9,844 nt of DNA from a bacterium (GCA_021160245.1 JAGHCW010000170.1:1-9844), one strand, 5' to 3'. Counted from the stretch's first letter, positions 1 through 6,392 are shown. The notes: a model not told the origin generated them from the letters alone. Translations and numbers: made by a program.

Positions 1-59
1 ACCAAGATCCGTTTTTCTGGGATTTCTGCCTCGTGCTGACACATTGGCACGATCTCAAG

Positions 60-1202
60 TTACACCAGCCAGACGATCACCTCATCCGCGACTAGCACGC
101 CATCATCCGTGAGCCGAAGCCAGCCGTCCTCGATCTCAATTAAACCCGATTTGAGCAGCCTCTTGATCTGCTCGGAACGCTCGGACGCGAGGTCGTAACC
201 CTCACGCTGAAGCAGCCACTCAAGGTCTATGCCCTCGCGCATCCGCAGGCCAAGCATTATCGCCTCGTCAATCCGCTGCTTGCGCGTCAATGTCTCTTGT
301 TCGGCAACAGCCATTTTATTGCCGCTAAGCCGCCTTGCGTATTCCAGGTGGTCGGCGATATTTGTGCGCCGGACGCCATCGATATGGCTGCTGGCAGCAC
401 AGCCGAGGCCCAAGTACTCGCCGAGGCGCCAGTAGTTGAGGTTGTGGCGGCATTCAAAAGTCGGCCTCGCCCAGCTTGAAATCTCATACTGGACATACCC
501 TGCCCCCGCAAGCGCCTCACGCACCGCCTCGTACATCTCTCGCTGCAATTCTGCTGCCACGGGCGTCAATCGGCCCGCTAAAAGGTCGGCGTGAAGCCTC
601 GTGCCGTCAGGGATTGACAGGCCATAGACGGAGATGTGCTCGGGGCCGAGCGAGATTGCGGCGGCAACGGAATGCAGCAGCTCGTCTAGCGATTCACCGG
701 GCGTGCCGTATATAAGGTCGAGATTGACGTTACGGCAACCCATCTCTCGGACGGCCTTAATGCAGCCCCTTGCCTCATCAGCCGTGTGTATTCGGCCCAG
801 GTAAGTGAGTGTCGTGTCGCAAAAACTCTGCACGCCGATGCTAATCCTATTGACCCCCGCGCCGAGAAGCTCCGCGACATAGCCCGGGCCGGCCGTGCCC
901 GGGTTCATCTCGACCGTTACCTCAGCGCCATCTTCGAGCGGCAGATCATTCTTGCACACGCGAAGCAACTCAAGCAAATGGCGACTCGGCACAGCCGTCG
1001 GCGTCCCGCCACCGATATAGATTGTATCAACAACTCGTCCCGAGGCTTTCAGCCATCCACAGGCGTCGCCAAGCTCAACCCCAACAAGCGCCTCAGAATA
1101 CGCACGAACATGCCCCTCGACGACTGGATAGGACACGAAATCGCAATAGTTGCACTTCCGCACGCAGAAAGGGATATGTATGTAAACGCCAATTGGTTTC
1201 AT
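60..1202 (-). CDS. hemW: HemW-like radical SAM heme chaperone (oxygen-independent coproporphyrinogen oxidase family)
   Basis: The 380-residue product is full length for HemW. The radical-SAM cluster motif CxxxCxxC is at residues 13-20 (C13, C17, C20) within a PFCVRKCNYCDF context. The glycine-rich SAM motif GGGTP is at 64-68, and GVQSF lies at about 123-127. The C-terminal third has the winged-helix-like HemW end containing an REGID segment. HemW proteins bind heme and a 4Fe-4S cluster and are thought to deliver heme to respiratory enzymes; they resemble HemN but usually lack coproporphyrinogen oxidase activity. I prefer HemW to HemN because of the CNYCDF motif and the short N-terminus. The start ATG is the only good one before an upstream in-frame stop, yet it has no Shine-Dalgarno on its own strand; the GGAGGAG beside it lies on the opposite strand. 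The gene is divergent from the preQ0 operon and no partner gene is visible. Confidence 0.92.
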   Translation of the reverse strand: MKPIGVYIHIPFCVRKCNYCDFVSYPVVEGHVRAYSEALVGVELGDACGWLKASGRVVDTIYIGGGTPTAVPSRHLLELLRVCKNDLPLEDGAEVTVEMNPGTAGPGYVAELLGAGVNRISIGVQSFCDTTLTYLGRIHTADEARGCIKAVREMGCRNVNLDLIYGTPGESLDELLHSVAAAISLGPEHISVYGLSIPDGTRLHADLLAGRLTPVAAELQREMYEAVREALAGAGYVQYEISSWARPTFECRHNLNYWRLGEYLGLGCAASSHIDGVRRTNIADHLEYARRLSGNKMAVAEQETLTRKQRIDEAIMLGLRMREGIDLEWLLQREGYDLASERSEQIKRLLKSGLIEIEDGWLRLTDDGVLVADEVIVWLV

Positions 1203-1265
1203 GGGAGGAGAGCCTAATGGTCGGGCGATCCCTGTGCAATCTCGAATGTTGGCGCTATAGCACTA

Positions 1266-1294
1266 TTGCCAGTTTCATCGCTCCGCTGTATAAG
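1266..1294 (+). promoter_or_regulatory. Candidate sigma70-type promoter of the ATPase-TOPRIM-preQ0 operon
   Basis: A -35 hexamer TTGCCA (1266-1271) and a -10 hexamer TATAAG (1289-1294) are separated by exactly 17 bases. Transcription would start near 1301, giving a leader of about 30 bases before the ATG at 1332. No riboswitch-like structure fits into so short a leader. This is the best promoter match seen upstream of the five-gene run. Confidence 0.55.
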
Positions 1295-1316
1295 TGACTC
1301 TTAGTGAATAGCGCAA
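1287..1316 (-). promoter_or_regulatory. Possible hemW promoter overlapping the divergent operon promoter
   Basis: On the minus strand, TTGCGC (complement of 1311-1316) and TATACA (complement of 1287-1292) are 18 bases apart. The -10 element overlaps the -10 of the rightward promoter at 1289-1294, so the two would compete for RNA polymerase. The -35 match is moderate, and the hemW leader would be close to 80 bases. Confidence 0.3.
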
Positions 1317-1331
1317 ATGGAGGACGATGCC

Positions 1332-2357
1332 ATGTATAAGTCATTTGAGATCAAGAACTTTAAGTGCTTCGACCACCTCAAGCTCGACAACCTCGCCCGC
1401 GTGAACCTGATAGCTGGCAAAAACAGTGTCGGCAAATCGGCTTTGCTGGAGGCCCTGTACCTTCATTGCGACGGCCATAATCCTGAGATTCTGAGTTCCT
1501 TGAAGAACAGGCGTCGGCCGCTTTCTCCAGACCTTAAACAGGACATAACAGTCTCGCTGTCGCGGAGTTATTTTCTGAACTTCGATACTTATGCGACGAT
1601 AGAGTTGATTGGCACGGAGGACGGCGACGGGGTGCGAAGCGTGCGGCTGCGATTGGACCGCAATCCTCCTCAAGGACTAAAGGGCATTCCTATCGAGCTT
1701 GTAGCCCAAGTGCCCGGGAAAGACGAGCAGCGTTTCCATGCGTATTTCGATTCCAGAAGAAGAGTTCTACCCAATCCACCCGCCCCTTTAGTCCCCGCCG
1801 AATTTCGAGGCGCTCGAGAGCCGATTGACGTTAATGGCGACTCCAAGAGGTTCGGTATGCTAGTCAAAGGGGACAAGCTCAAGGGAGGGCAGGTTTCTGA
1901 GGCGTTGAAGTCGGTCGAGCTCAGGCTTGAGCGGGTTGAGCTCTTGCCCGATGAGGGAACCTATCTCATGCACGGTCATATTCGAGGGATCAGCAAGCCA
2001 GTTCCTCTCCCTGAGATGGGAGATGGCATCCTGCGCGTCGCAGGCTTTGTCATTATTATGGGGCATTGCGAAAACGGTGCGCTGCTTCTGGACGAGATCG
2101 AAAACGGCCTGCATTATTCTATCCTAGAGGACGTCTGGAAGACGGTTGCTGAGGCAGCTCGACAATTCAACGTTCAGGTCTTCGCCACAACGCACAGCTA
2201 CGAGTGTATCGAGGCTGCTCACAGGGCCTTTCGTGGCGAACATGCGGATGAATTCCATCTATTCAGATTGGAGCGGGTCAAGGGGAAGATACGGGCGTTC
2301 GATTATGAGCCAGACGTGCTTGAGGCGGCAATCGAGACCGGTCTGGAGGTTCGCTGA
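1332..2357 (+). CDS. AAA family ATPase (OLD-like, AAA_15/AAA_21 type)
   Basis: This is a 341-residue SMC/ABC-like ATPase. It opens with the typical FEIKNFKCF strand and has a Walker A motif GKNSVGKS at 29-36. A signature-like MGDG is at 229-232, Walker B LLLDE at 251-255 and a switch histidine in ATTHS (H288). All ATPase residues are present and no nuclease domain is fused. I start at 1332, not at the ATG at 1317, because GGAGG (1319-1323) lies 8 bases before 1332. The gene ends in TGATG, sharing one base with the TOPRIM gene. ATPases with this DEIENGLH and ATTHS pattern often sit beside a small TOPRIM or DUF4276-type gene. Together such pairs resemble two-part OLD/PARIS-type systems, where the ATPase senses or assembles and the TOPRIM protein cuts nucleic acid. 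That role is inferred here. The target is unknown. Confidence 0.88.
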   Translation: MYKSFEIKNFKCFDHLKLDNLARVNLIAGKNSVGKSALLEALYLHCDGHNPEILSSLKNRRRPLSPDLKQDITVSLSRSYFLNFDTYATIELIGTEDGDGVRSVRLRLDRNPPQGLKGIPIELVAQVPGKDEQRFHAYFDSRRRVLPNPPAPLVPAEFRGAREPIDVNGDSKRFGMLVKGDKLKGGQVSEALKSVELRLERVELLPDEGTYLMHGHIRGISKPVPLPEMGDGILRVAGFVIIMGHCENGALLLDEIENGLHYSILEDVWKTVAEAARQFNVQVFATTHSYECIEAAHRAFRGEHADEFHLFRLERVKGKIRAFDYEPDVLEAAIETGLEVR

Positions 2358-3031
2358 TGGCGGATGCACATGCAAAAAGGACTGCCATTGATCGGCCATG
2401 CGTCGTTACGGTCGAAGGGAAAACGGATCGGAAGTTCTTTACTTGGATGGCAATAAAATTGGGCCTCGACCATTATATCCAAGTTTGGCCCTACGATGGG
2501 AACAAGCAGCTGAAAACAAAGCTGGCTGCGCTCGCAACCACTTCCGGGTTCGCGCAAGTAACATCTCTCGGTATTGTCATGGATGCAGACGACCACCCGG
2601 ACCGGGCATATCAGAGAATCTGCGGGGCGCTCCACTCTGCCAACCTGTCCAAATCACGTGAAGAACCAATTCAGGTGGATGATGGCCCCAGAATACAGGT
2701 CTTGGTTCTGCCCTCCTTAGATAAGCAGGGCGCCCTTGAGACGGTCTGTCTCGAATCGGTCCAAAACGACCCTCTGATGCCGTGCATTGAGAAGTTCTCC
2801 AACTGTGTTGGGAAGGAATGGACGGAGCAATTGAAGAGGAAAGAGGACGAGAGCGAGCTACTCATCGCTAGACTCGACAAGATGAGAGTTCATGCCTTCT
2901 TGGCAACTAGATACGATAATCCCGAATTTCGGTTGGGAGAGGCGGCCGAGGCGGATATATGGCCATTTGAGCACGAGGCATTCATGGGAATCAAGGCTTT
3001 CCTCACTCAGCTTTGTGGAGAAATAAAATGA
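2357..3031 (+). CDS. TOPRIM-fold protein, DUF3226-like, partner of the AAA ATPase
   Basis: The 224-residue protein has the TOPRIM pattern: a first strand ending in VEGKTD (19-24, with the conserved glutamate E20) and a second metal-binding motif DADD (76-79) after GIVM. A glutamate in a GALETVCL segment near 128 may be a third acidic site. Length and motif order fit DUF3226, a family I recognise from the VEGxTD and DADD signatures. TOPRIM domains bind metal ions and act in nucleases, primases and topoisomerases. Next to an OLD-like ATPase, the expected role is the nuclease subunit, but no activity can be read from sequence alone. The start is set by GGAGG (2345-2349) 7 bases upstream, and the ATG overlaps the ATPase stop as TGATG. 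The gene ends in ATGA, overlapping queC by 4 bases, so its translation is probably coupled on both sides. Confidence 0.8.
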   Translation: MADAHAKRTAIDRPCVVTVEGKTDRKFFTWMAIKLGLDHYIQVWPYDGNKQLKTKLAALATTSGFAQVTSLGIVMDADDHPDRAYQRICGALHSANLSKSREEPIQVDDGPRIQVLVLPSLDKQGALETVCLESVQNDPLMPCIEKFSNCVGKEWTEQLKRKEDESELLIARLDKMRVHAFLATRYDNPEFRLGEAAEADIWPFEHEAFMGIKAFLTQLCGEIK

Positions 3032-3744
3032 CATCAAAACAAAAGGCAGTAGTTTTGGCTTCTGGCGGACTGGATTCTTCCGCAGCCCTTGCGTGTGCTG
3101 TGCGAGACTACGATGTGCAGAGGGCGATATTCGTCAATTATGGTCAGCTTGCGTTTAAGATGGAGGCGACCGCCGTGACCGGCCTTGCTTGGCACTATAA
3201 GATCGAGGTGTCGGACGTCAAGCTGCCCTTCTATGCAGACATTTGCGGTGATCTCGCCATAATTCGGGCGCAGCGGTCAACCGATTTTGCGGAAGCGGCG
3301 CCGGTAGACTCTGAACTTCTGGACTTAGCCGAAGTCTGGATACCCAATCGCAATGCGGTGATTGTATCCATCGGGGCTGCGATTGCTGAGTCGCTGGAGT
3401 GCGATGTGGTGGTTGCGGGCTTTAATGCCCAGGAGGCGGAGGCTTTCCCTGACAACAGTCGAGAGTTTGTGTCGAGGATTAATCGATTGCTTGAGGTCTC
3501 GACGCTCTCGGATGTGAAGCTCGTCTGTCCCTTGATAGATATGTCCAAGAGCGAGGTCCTCAAGACGGCCGTGGAGCTGAATGTCCCTCTGGAATATATC
3601 TACTCCTGCTACTTGGGTTACGAGAAGATGTGCGGCCAGTGCATGTCATGCATGAATCTAAAGGGCGCCTTGAATGACCTGCCGGTCTCCGATCTGAAGT
3701 TCGCCAAGGCAGCCGCGGCCATAAAAAAGAGGTTCCAGCAATGA
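3028..3744 (+). CDS. queC: QueC, 7-cyano-7-deazaguanine (preQ0) synthase
   Basis: QueC converts 7-carboxy-7-deazaguanine, ammonia and ATP into preQ0. The protein has 238 residues, normal for the family. The PP-loop ATP pyrophosphatase motif SGGLDSS is at 12-18, and FVNYGQ, which matches the family's conserved region, follows at about 35-40. The substrate region PNRNAV lies at about 106-111, and a PDNSREF segment matches the family's PDCRxEF. Four cysteines that bind zinc are present near the C-terminus (C194, C202, C205, C208). I start at the ATG at 3028 rather than at an upstream TTG (3013), because GGAG (3017-3020) is 7 bases away and the ATG overlaps the TOPRIM stop as ATGA. Overlap with the DUF366 gene is also 4 bases. 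QueC-like enzymes also occur in defence systems such as Qat and type IV CBASS. This copy keeps the canonical residues and sits with queE, so a preQ0 role is more likely. Confidence 0.93.
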   Translation: MTSKQKAVVLASGGLDSSAALACAVRDYDVQRAIFVNYGQLAFKMEATAVTGLAWHYKIEVSDVKLPFYADICGDLAIIRAQRSTDFAEAAPVDSELLDLAEVWIPNRNAVIVSIGAAIAESLECDVVVAGFNAQEAEAFPDNSREFVSRINRLLEVSTLSDVKLVCPLIDMSKSEVLKTAVELNVPLEYIYSCYLGYEKMCGQCMSCMNLKGALNDLPVSDLKFAKAAAAIKKRFQQ

Positions 3745-4334
3745 AGTGGTCTTTTATTCCCAAATGTATTGACTATGACGGAAGCCAACTGGCATCCCAT
3801 TTTGCCTATACTACCGCCTCGCTAGTAGGCGATTCGATCGTCGCGTTCATCGGCGCATGCAACGTTCATTTCAAGTGGATGGTGGATGTGGCTGATCTCT
3901 CGGACAACTGCGAGATAATCAGCCCGCACATGCTGCATTTCATCGCCGAGTACTTCGACAACGACCTGAATGCCTGTATTCTCCGCCAGCGGGTTCTGGT
4001 CTCAATTCTCCAGCAGGAGATCAACTTGAGGCTGAAGAAGCAGGGCAGCGATAGGATTGTGCAAAGGAGTGGCGATGATCTATTCGTGGGCAATAAGAAG
4101 CTCACGATAAGCGTCGCGACGACAAGCCCAGTCTCCTGCCTGATTCATCTCGGCGTGAACATCAGCGTAGAGGGCGTTCCAGTTGAGGCAATTGGTCTTT
4201 CGGAGCTGATCCCGAGGAAGAAAGTCGAGGTGCTCGCCGCATCGGTAATGAAGTACTGTATTGCCGAGGAGGATAGCATCCGCGAGGCGCGAGCCCTCGT
4301 GCGAGGTGTTGACGAGTTCAGAACCGGAGATTGA
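3741..4334 (+). CDS. DUF366 family protein (function unknown, linked to preQ0 synthesis)
   Basis: I recognise this 197-residue protein as DUF366 from its conserved blocks. These are YDGSQLASHFAY at the N-terminus, GDSIVAFIGAC at about 31-41, a MVDVADL segment at about 47-53, and SPVSCLIHLGVNI in the second half. No catalytic motif of a known enzyme class is obvious, and there is no signal peptide or membrane segment. It overlaps queC by 4 bases (ATGA) with AAGAGG 8 bases upstream, and its stop touches queE. This placement between queC and queE strongly suggests a step in 7-deazaguanine metabolism. QueD, the enzyme before QueE, is not in this window, but DUF366 lacks the zinc-histidine pattern of QueD, so a simple QueD substitute is not supported by motifs. 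A role in preQ0 use, transfer or regulation is equally possible. The family call is firm; the function is inference. Confidence 0.8.
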   Translation: MKWSFIPKCIDYDGSQLASHFAYTTASLVGDSIVAFIGACNVHFKWMVDVADLSDNCEIISPHMLHFIAEYFDNDLNACILRQRVLVSILQQEINLRLKKQGSDRIVQRSGDDLFVGNKKLTISVATTSPVSCLIHLGVNISVEGVPVEAIGLSELIPRKKVEVLAASVMKYCIAEEDSIREARALVRGVDEFRTGD

Positions 4335-4336
4335 TG

Positions 4337-5107
4337 ATGTCCGATTCATCCGAGCTCTCGGCCGATTTAGGTTATGTGTCCGAGCTCTTTGACGGCATTC
4401 AAGGCGAAGGTCTCTTCGCGGGCTACCGTCAGGCCTTCATTCGATTCTCCGGATGCGGTCTGGGCTGTGATTATTGCGATACGAAGCACGCTCAGGAGAG
4501 AGAAGGCATGTTCCGGGTCTTCCGAGGTGGGACGGTTCCGATCAGGGAACACAAGAACCCTGTCGAAGTCAAAACTATCGTCGGCGAGCTGGATGATTTG
4601 CTGGCGACCATAGAGTCGATTACCGCCATCAGCATAACCGGCGGAGAGCCGCTAGAGCAGCCGCGCTTTCTCCGTCAACTCTTACTTGCGCTGAAGGCTC
4701 TTGGGCACAAGGTCCATCTGGAGACAAATGGCGTCGAATCCGATGCCCTCGCCCTTGTCCAGGACCTGTGCGACGTCATATCGATGGACATCAAACTGCC
4801 CAGCGTTTGCGGACGAGATGATCTTTGGGACAGGCACGCGGAGTTCTTAAAGCGAGCGCAGGAATGCTCCCTGGTCATCAAGATACCAATTGCGCGCCTC
4901 ACGAAACCGTCGGAGATTGAGCAAGCAGCGGGGATGATCAAGGAGGCGGGACGAGGCGCTCCGGTCTTTCTCCAGCCCATCGCCGACAAGAATGGCGATA
5001 TAACAATATCATACAGGCACATAATCGAGCTCTATGAAGTCTGCCGAAGGCACGTCGAGGACGTCCGAGTAATACCTCAAATCCACAAAGTCATCGGGTC
5101 ACCATGA
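4337..5107 (+). CDS. queE: QueE, 7-carboxy-7-deazaguanine synthase (radical SAM)
   Basis: QueE contracts the ring of 6-carboxytetrahydropterin to 7-carboxy-7-deazaguanine, using SAM, a 4Fe-4S cluster and magnesium. The 256-residue product shows the family hallmark IQGEG (21-25). The cluster motif CxxxCxxC is at 40-47 (C40, C44, C47) followed by DT, TGGEP is at 101-105, ETNG at 129-132, and a C-terminal PQIHK segment matches the family's QxHK. Candidate starts are a TTG at 4331, an ATG at 4334 (sharing one base with the DUF366 stop) and an ATG at 4337. GGAG (4326-4329) is 7 bases from 4337, the same spacing as in the other genes of the operon, so I prefer 4337. It is the last gene of the coupled run and feeds QueC, so the two work in the same pathway. 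QueD and FolE would have to be encoded elsewhere. Confidence 0.93.
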   Translation: MSDSSELSADLGYVSELFDGIQGEGLFAGYRQAFIRFSGCGLGCDYCDTKHAQEREGMFRVFRGGTVPIREHKNPVEVKTIVGELDDLLATIESITAISITGGEPLEQPRFLRQLLLALKALGHKVHLETNGVESDALALVQDLCDVISMDIKLPSVCGRDDLWDRHAEFLKRAQECSLVIKIPIARLTKPSEIEQAAGMIKEAGRGAPVFLQPIADKNGDITISYRHIIELYEVCRRHVEDVRVIPQIHKVIGSP

Positions 5108-5112
5108 TGTCA

Positions 5113-5143
5113 AACCGCCAACTGCCAACCGCCAACCGCCAAC
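5113..5143 (+). repeat. Heptanucleotide tandem repeat, AACYGCC x 4.4
   Basis: Four consecutive 7-base units (AACCGCC, AACTGCC, AACCGCC, AACCGCC) are followed by a partial AAC. The array lies between the queE stop and the start of the microcompartment vertex gene, just where that gene's ribosome-binding region would be expected. Seven is not a multiple of three, so unit gain or loss would change spacing or frame. Confidence 0.85.
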
Positions 5144-5155
5144 ACAGAATCTGCC

Positions 5156-5455
5156 ATGTTCGCAGCTGAAGTAATCGGGACCGTTGTCGCAACGCAGAAG
5201 CAGGAGGGGCTCTCCGGCCGCAAACTCCTGATCGTCCGGAAACTTGACCCGGACGGCGAAATCACAGATGACGAGCTGGTCGCGGTCGATACCGTCGGCG
5301 CGGGCGTCGGCGAGCGCGTCCTCGTCCTGGCCGAAGGCGGCTCCGCCTCAATGACAATGGGCGTCAAGAAGCCGCCAACGAACGTCGTGATCGTTGGGAT
5401 TATTGATGCCATGAGCTTTGAGTCGTATGGCAGAGGACAACAGAAGGGACATTAA
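5156..5455 (+). CDS. EutN/CcmL family bacterial microcompartment vertex protein (BMC-P)
   Basis: The 99-residue protein matches the EutN/CcmL family along its length. It has an N-terminal VIGTVVATQK strand, a GRKLLIVRKLDP segment (about 21-32), LVAVDTVGAGVGERVLVLAEGGSA in the middle and VVIVGIID near residue 80. Members form pentamers that cap the vertices of protein-shelled bacterial microcompartments. The core glycines and the VDTVGAG motif are intact and the length is normal, so I see no sign of decay. No hexameric shell gene, encapsulated enzyme or aldehyde dehydrogenase is near, so it is either a scattered part of a distant microcompartment locus or an isolated pentamer with another job. 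The ATG at 5156 is the only sensible start, yet no Shine-Dalgarno is visible before it; the upstream bases are the heptamer repeat. Its link to the preQ0 operon may be only positional. Confidence 0.9.
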   Translation: MFAAEVIGTVVATQKQEGLSGRKLLIVRKLDPDGEITDDELVAVDTVGAGVGERVLVLAEGGSASMTMGVKKPPTNVVIVGIIDAMSFESYGRGQQKGH

Positions 5456-5525
5456 GCGGCATGTTTCATCTGTCAATTGGATAGGGGAGAAGTTCCTTAG
5501 TTGAATCCCCGTCTGTATTTCTCTG

Positions 5526-5565
5526 TTGCTTTTGAAGTCAGAATCGGCGTAGTATTTGACGTCAG
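5526..5565 (+). promoter_or_regulatory. Candidate promoter and operator of the antitoxin gene
   Basis: A possible -35 TTGCTT (5526-5531) and -10 TAGTAT (5550-5555) are 18 bases apart. Two near-identical boxes, TTTGAAGTCAG (5531-5541) and TTTGACGTCAG (5555-5565), match at 10 of 11 bases with a 24-base period. The second contains the perfect palindrome TGACGTCA (5557-5564). One box follows the -35 and the other covers the -10, which suits autoregulation as seen in type II toxin-antitoxin operons. A third TTTTGAA occurs at 5567-5573. The reading as an operator is inferred. Confidence 0.4.
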
Positions 5566-5597
5566 CTTTTGAACAGGATATGCGCAAGGAGGAAGTA

Positions 5598-5819
5598 ATG
5601 GACAGAGCGAGAACGATTGAAACGACCGGAACAGTGGATGACCGGCGTCAACTCCATCTGGACAGTCCGTTATCTCTGGCGGGGCCTGCACGGGTTCGAG
5701 TCATTGTGGTATTTGAGGACGATGACGATTTCCCTGAAAATGAATGGCTCGAGGCGGCTGCCTCAAATCCTCTTTTCGATTTCCTTAAGCATTCTACAGA
5801 GGACATCTACACGGCATAA
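5598..5819 (+). CDS. Type II toxin-antitoxin antitoxin, C-terminally truncated; toxin missing
   Basis: The 73-residue protein resembles a common family of small antitoxins that precede MazF/PemK-like toxins. It has TGTVDDRRQLHLDSPL (about 10-25), GPARVRVIVVF, an acidic stretch DDDD, and EWLEAAASNPLFDFL followed by EDIYTA. The start is the ATG at 5598, with a strong AAGGAGG (5586-5592) 5 bases upstream; earlier in-frame starts lack one. After the TAA at 5817-5819 the same frame goes on with DGKPFAGDG and a TGA at 5847-5849. That matches the usual family tail (LxDGKPFxDEG, from memory), so TAA probably replaces a sense codon such as GAA and removes about 10 residues. No toxin follows. An N-terminal DNA-binding part could still repress the upstream operator. 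Family assignment is from recalled motifs and not from a search. Confidence 0.65.
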   Translation: MDRARTIETTGTVDDRRQLHLDSPLSLAGPARVRVIVVFEDDDDFPENEWLEAAASNPLFDFLKHSTEDIYTA

Positions 5820-6056
5820 GACGGTAAGCCGTTTGCTGGAGATGGGTGACAGAATGCAAGACTGTAATCACCTCTACTTCGAAAGCCCTCGGGTTTTCTC
5901 AAAAGGGAAGGACATGACCAGAAGCCGGATTGGGATTGGCACATATATCCGGCATTGGGCTAATCTCTTCGGCGGGGCGGGGTTATGAACTTGGTCTCGC
6001 TCTTAGGAGGCAACATCGGGCTGCTGCTTTTCCTTGTCGTTCCGGGCTTCATCTAA

Positions 6057-6356
6057 ATGAAAGTGTATGATCTGCTGGTTCCCAGAAAACGCAGAGACCT
6101 CTCCAAGGCTCTGCTAGAAATGCTCGTCTTTGGCAGTATCAATTTCGGCCTTCTTTTCTGGGCGTTTGCTGCCATATTGAATCAGGATTTCGCATCCGGA
6201 CATCCCATTTCCCAATACCTGATACTGCTTATGCTGCTTTTCGTGGCACCCATTGCTTGGCCAAATCTCTACCTGTGGCTGATCCGGCGGCCCTGGCTAT
6301 CTAGCCGAATTGTTCCCCCAAGTGAAGGGCCTTGGGATGATGTATTTCGCAAATGA
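6057..6356 (+). CDS. Middle fragment of the DUF6338 gene, possible reinitiated membrane peptide
   Basis: This 99-residue open frame starts at an ATG directly after the first stop (TAAATG at 6054-6059). It carries the KVYDLLVP box, two strongly hydrophobic segments (about residues 18-41 and 54-76), and ends after WDDVFRK at the second stop. Its only likely route to translation is ribosome restart after the short upstream frame, which begins at 5985 behind a G-rich stretch. Gene finders would call it as an independent small membrane protein; I read it as part of a broken gene. Confidence 0.5.
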   Translation: MKVYDLLVPRKRRDLSKALLEMLVFGSINFGLLFWAFAAILNQDFASGHPISQYLILLMLLFVAPIAWPNLYLWLIRRPWLSSRIVPPSEGPWDDVFRK

Positions 6357-6392
6357 GAACAGCTACACGAAAGATACTGGGTCATAGTACAC

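Noticed and set aside
31-52. Hairpin TCGTGC / GCACGA with a 10-base loop just past the hemW stop, considered as a terminator
   Set aside because: The stem is only 6 base pairs and neither strand has a T-run after it.
786-1297. Plus-strand open frames inside and next to hemW
   Set aside because: They are antisense shadows of a clearly recognisable minus-strand gene and have no family motifs.
3028-3744. QueC-like defence enzyme (QatC or CBASS Cap9 type) instead of genuine QueC
   Set aside because: The canonical PP-loop, substrate region and four zinc cysteines are kept, length is normal and queE is in the same operon. The link to the ATPase/TOPRIM pair still keeps a defence role open for the operon as a whole.
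5104-5169. 21-codon open frame starting with ATGATG that overlaps the queE stop by 4 bases, like the other operon junctions
   Set aside because: Most of it is the translated heptamer repeat, the rest reads into the vertex gene, and it resembles no protein family.
5842-5988. 48-codon frame placed exactly where the toxin of the antitoxin should begin
   Set aside because: It lacks the PemK/MazF start pattern and any hydrophobic core of that fold; no credible homology and no clear Shine-Dalgarno.
5617-5988. 123-codon frame overlapping the antitoxin gene
   Set aside because: It is the out-of-frame shadow of the antitoxin and the spacer; composition is not protein-like.
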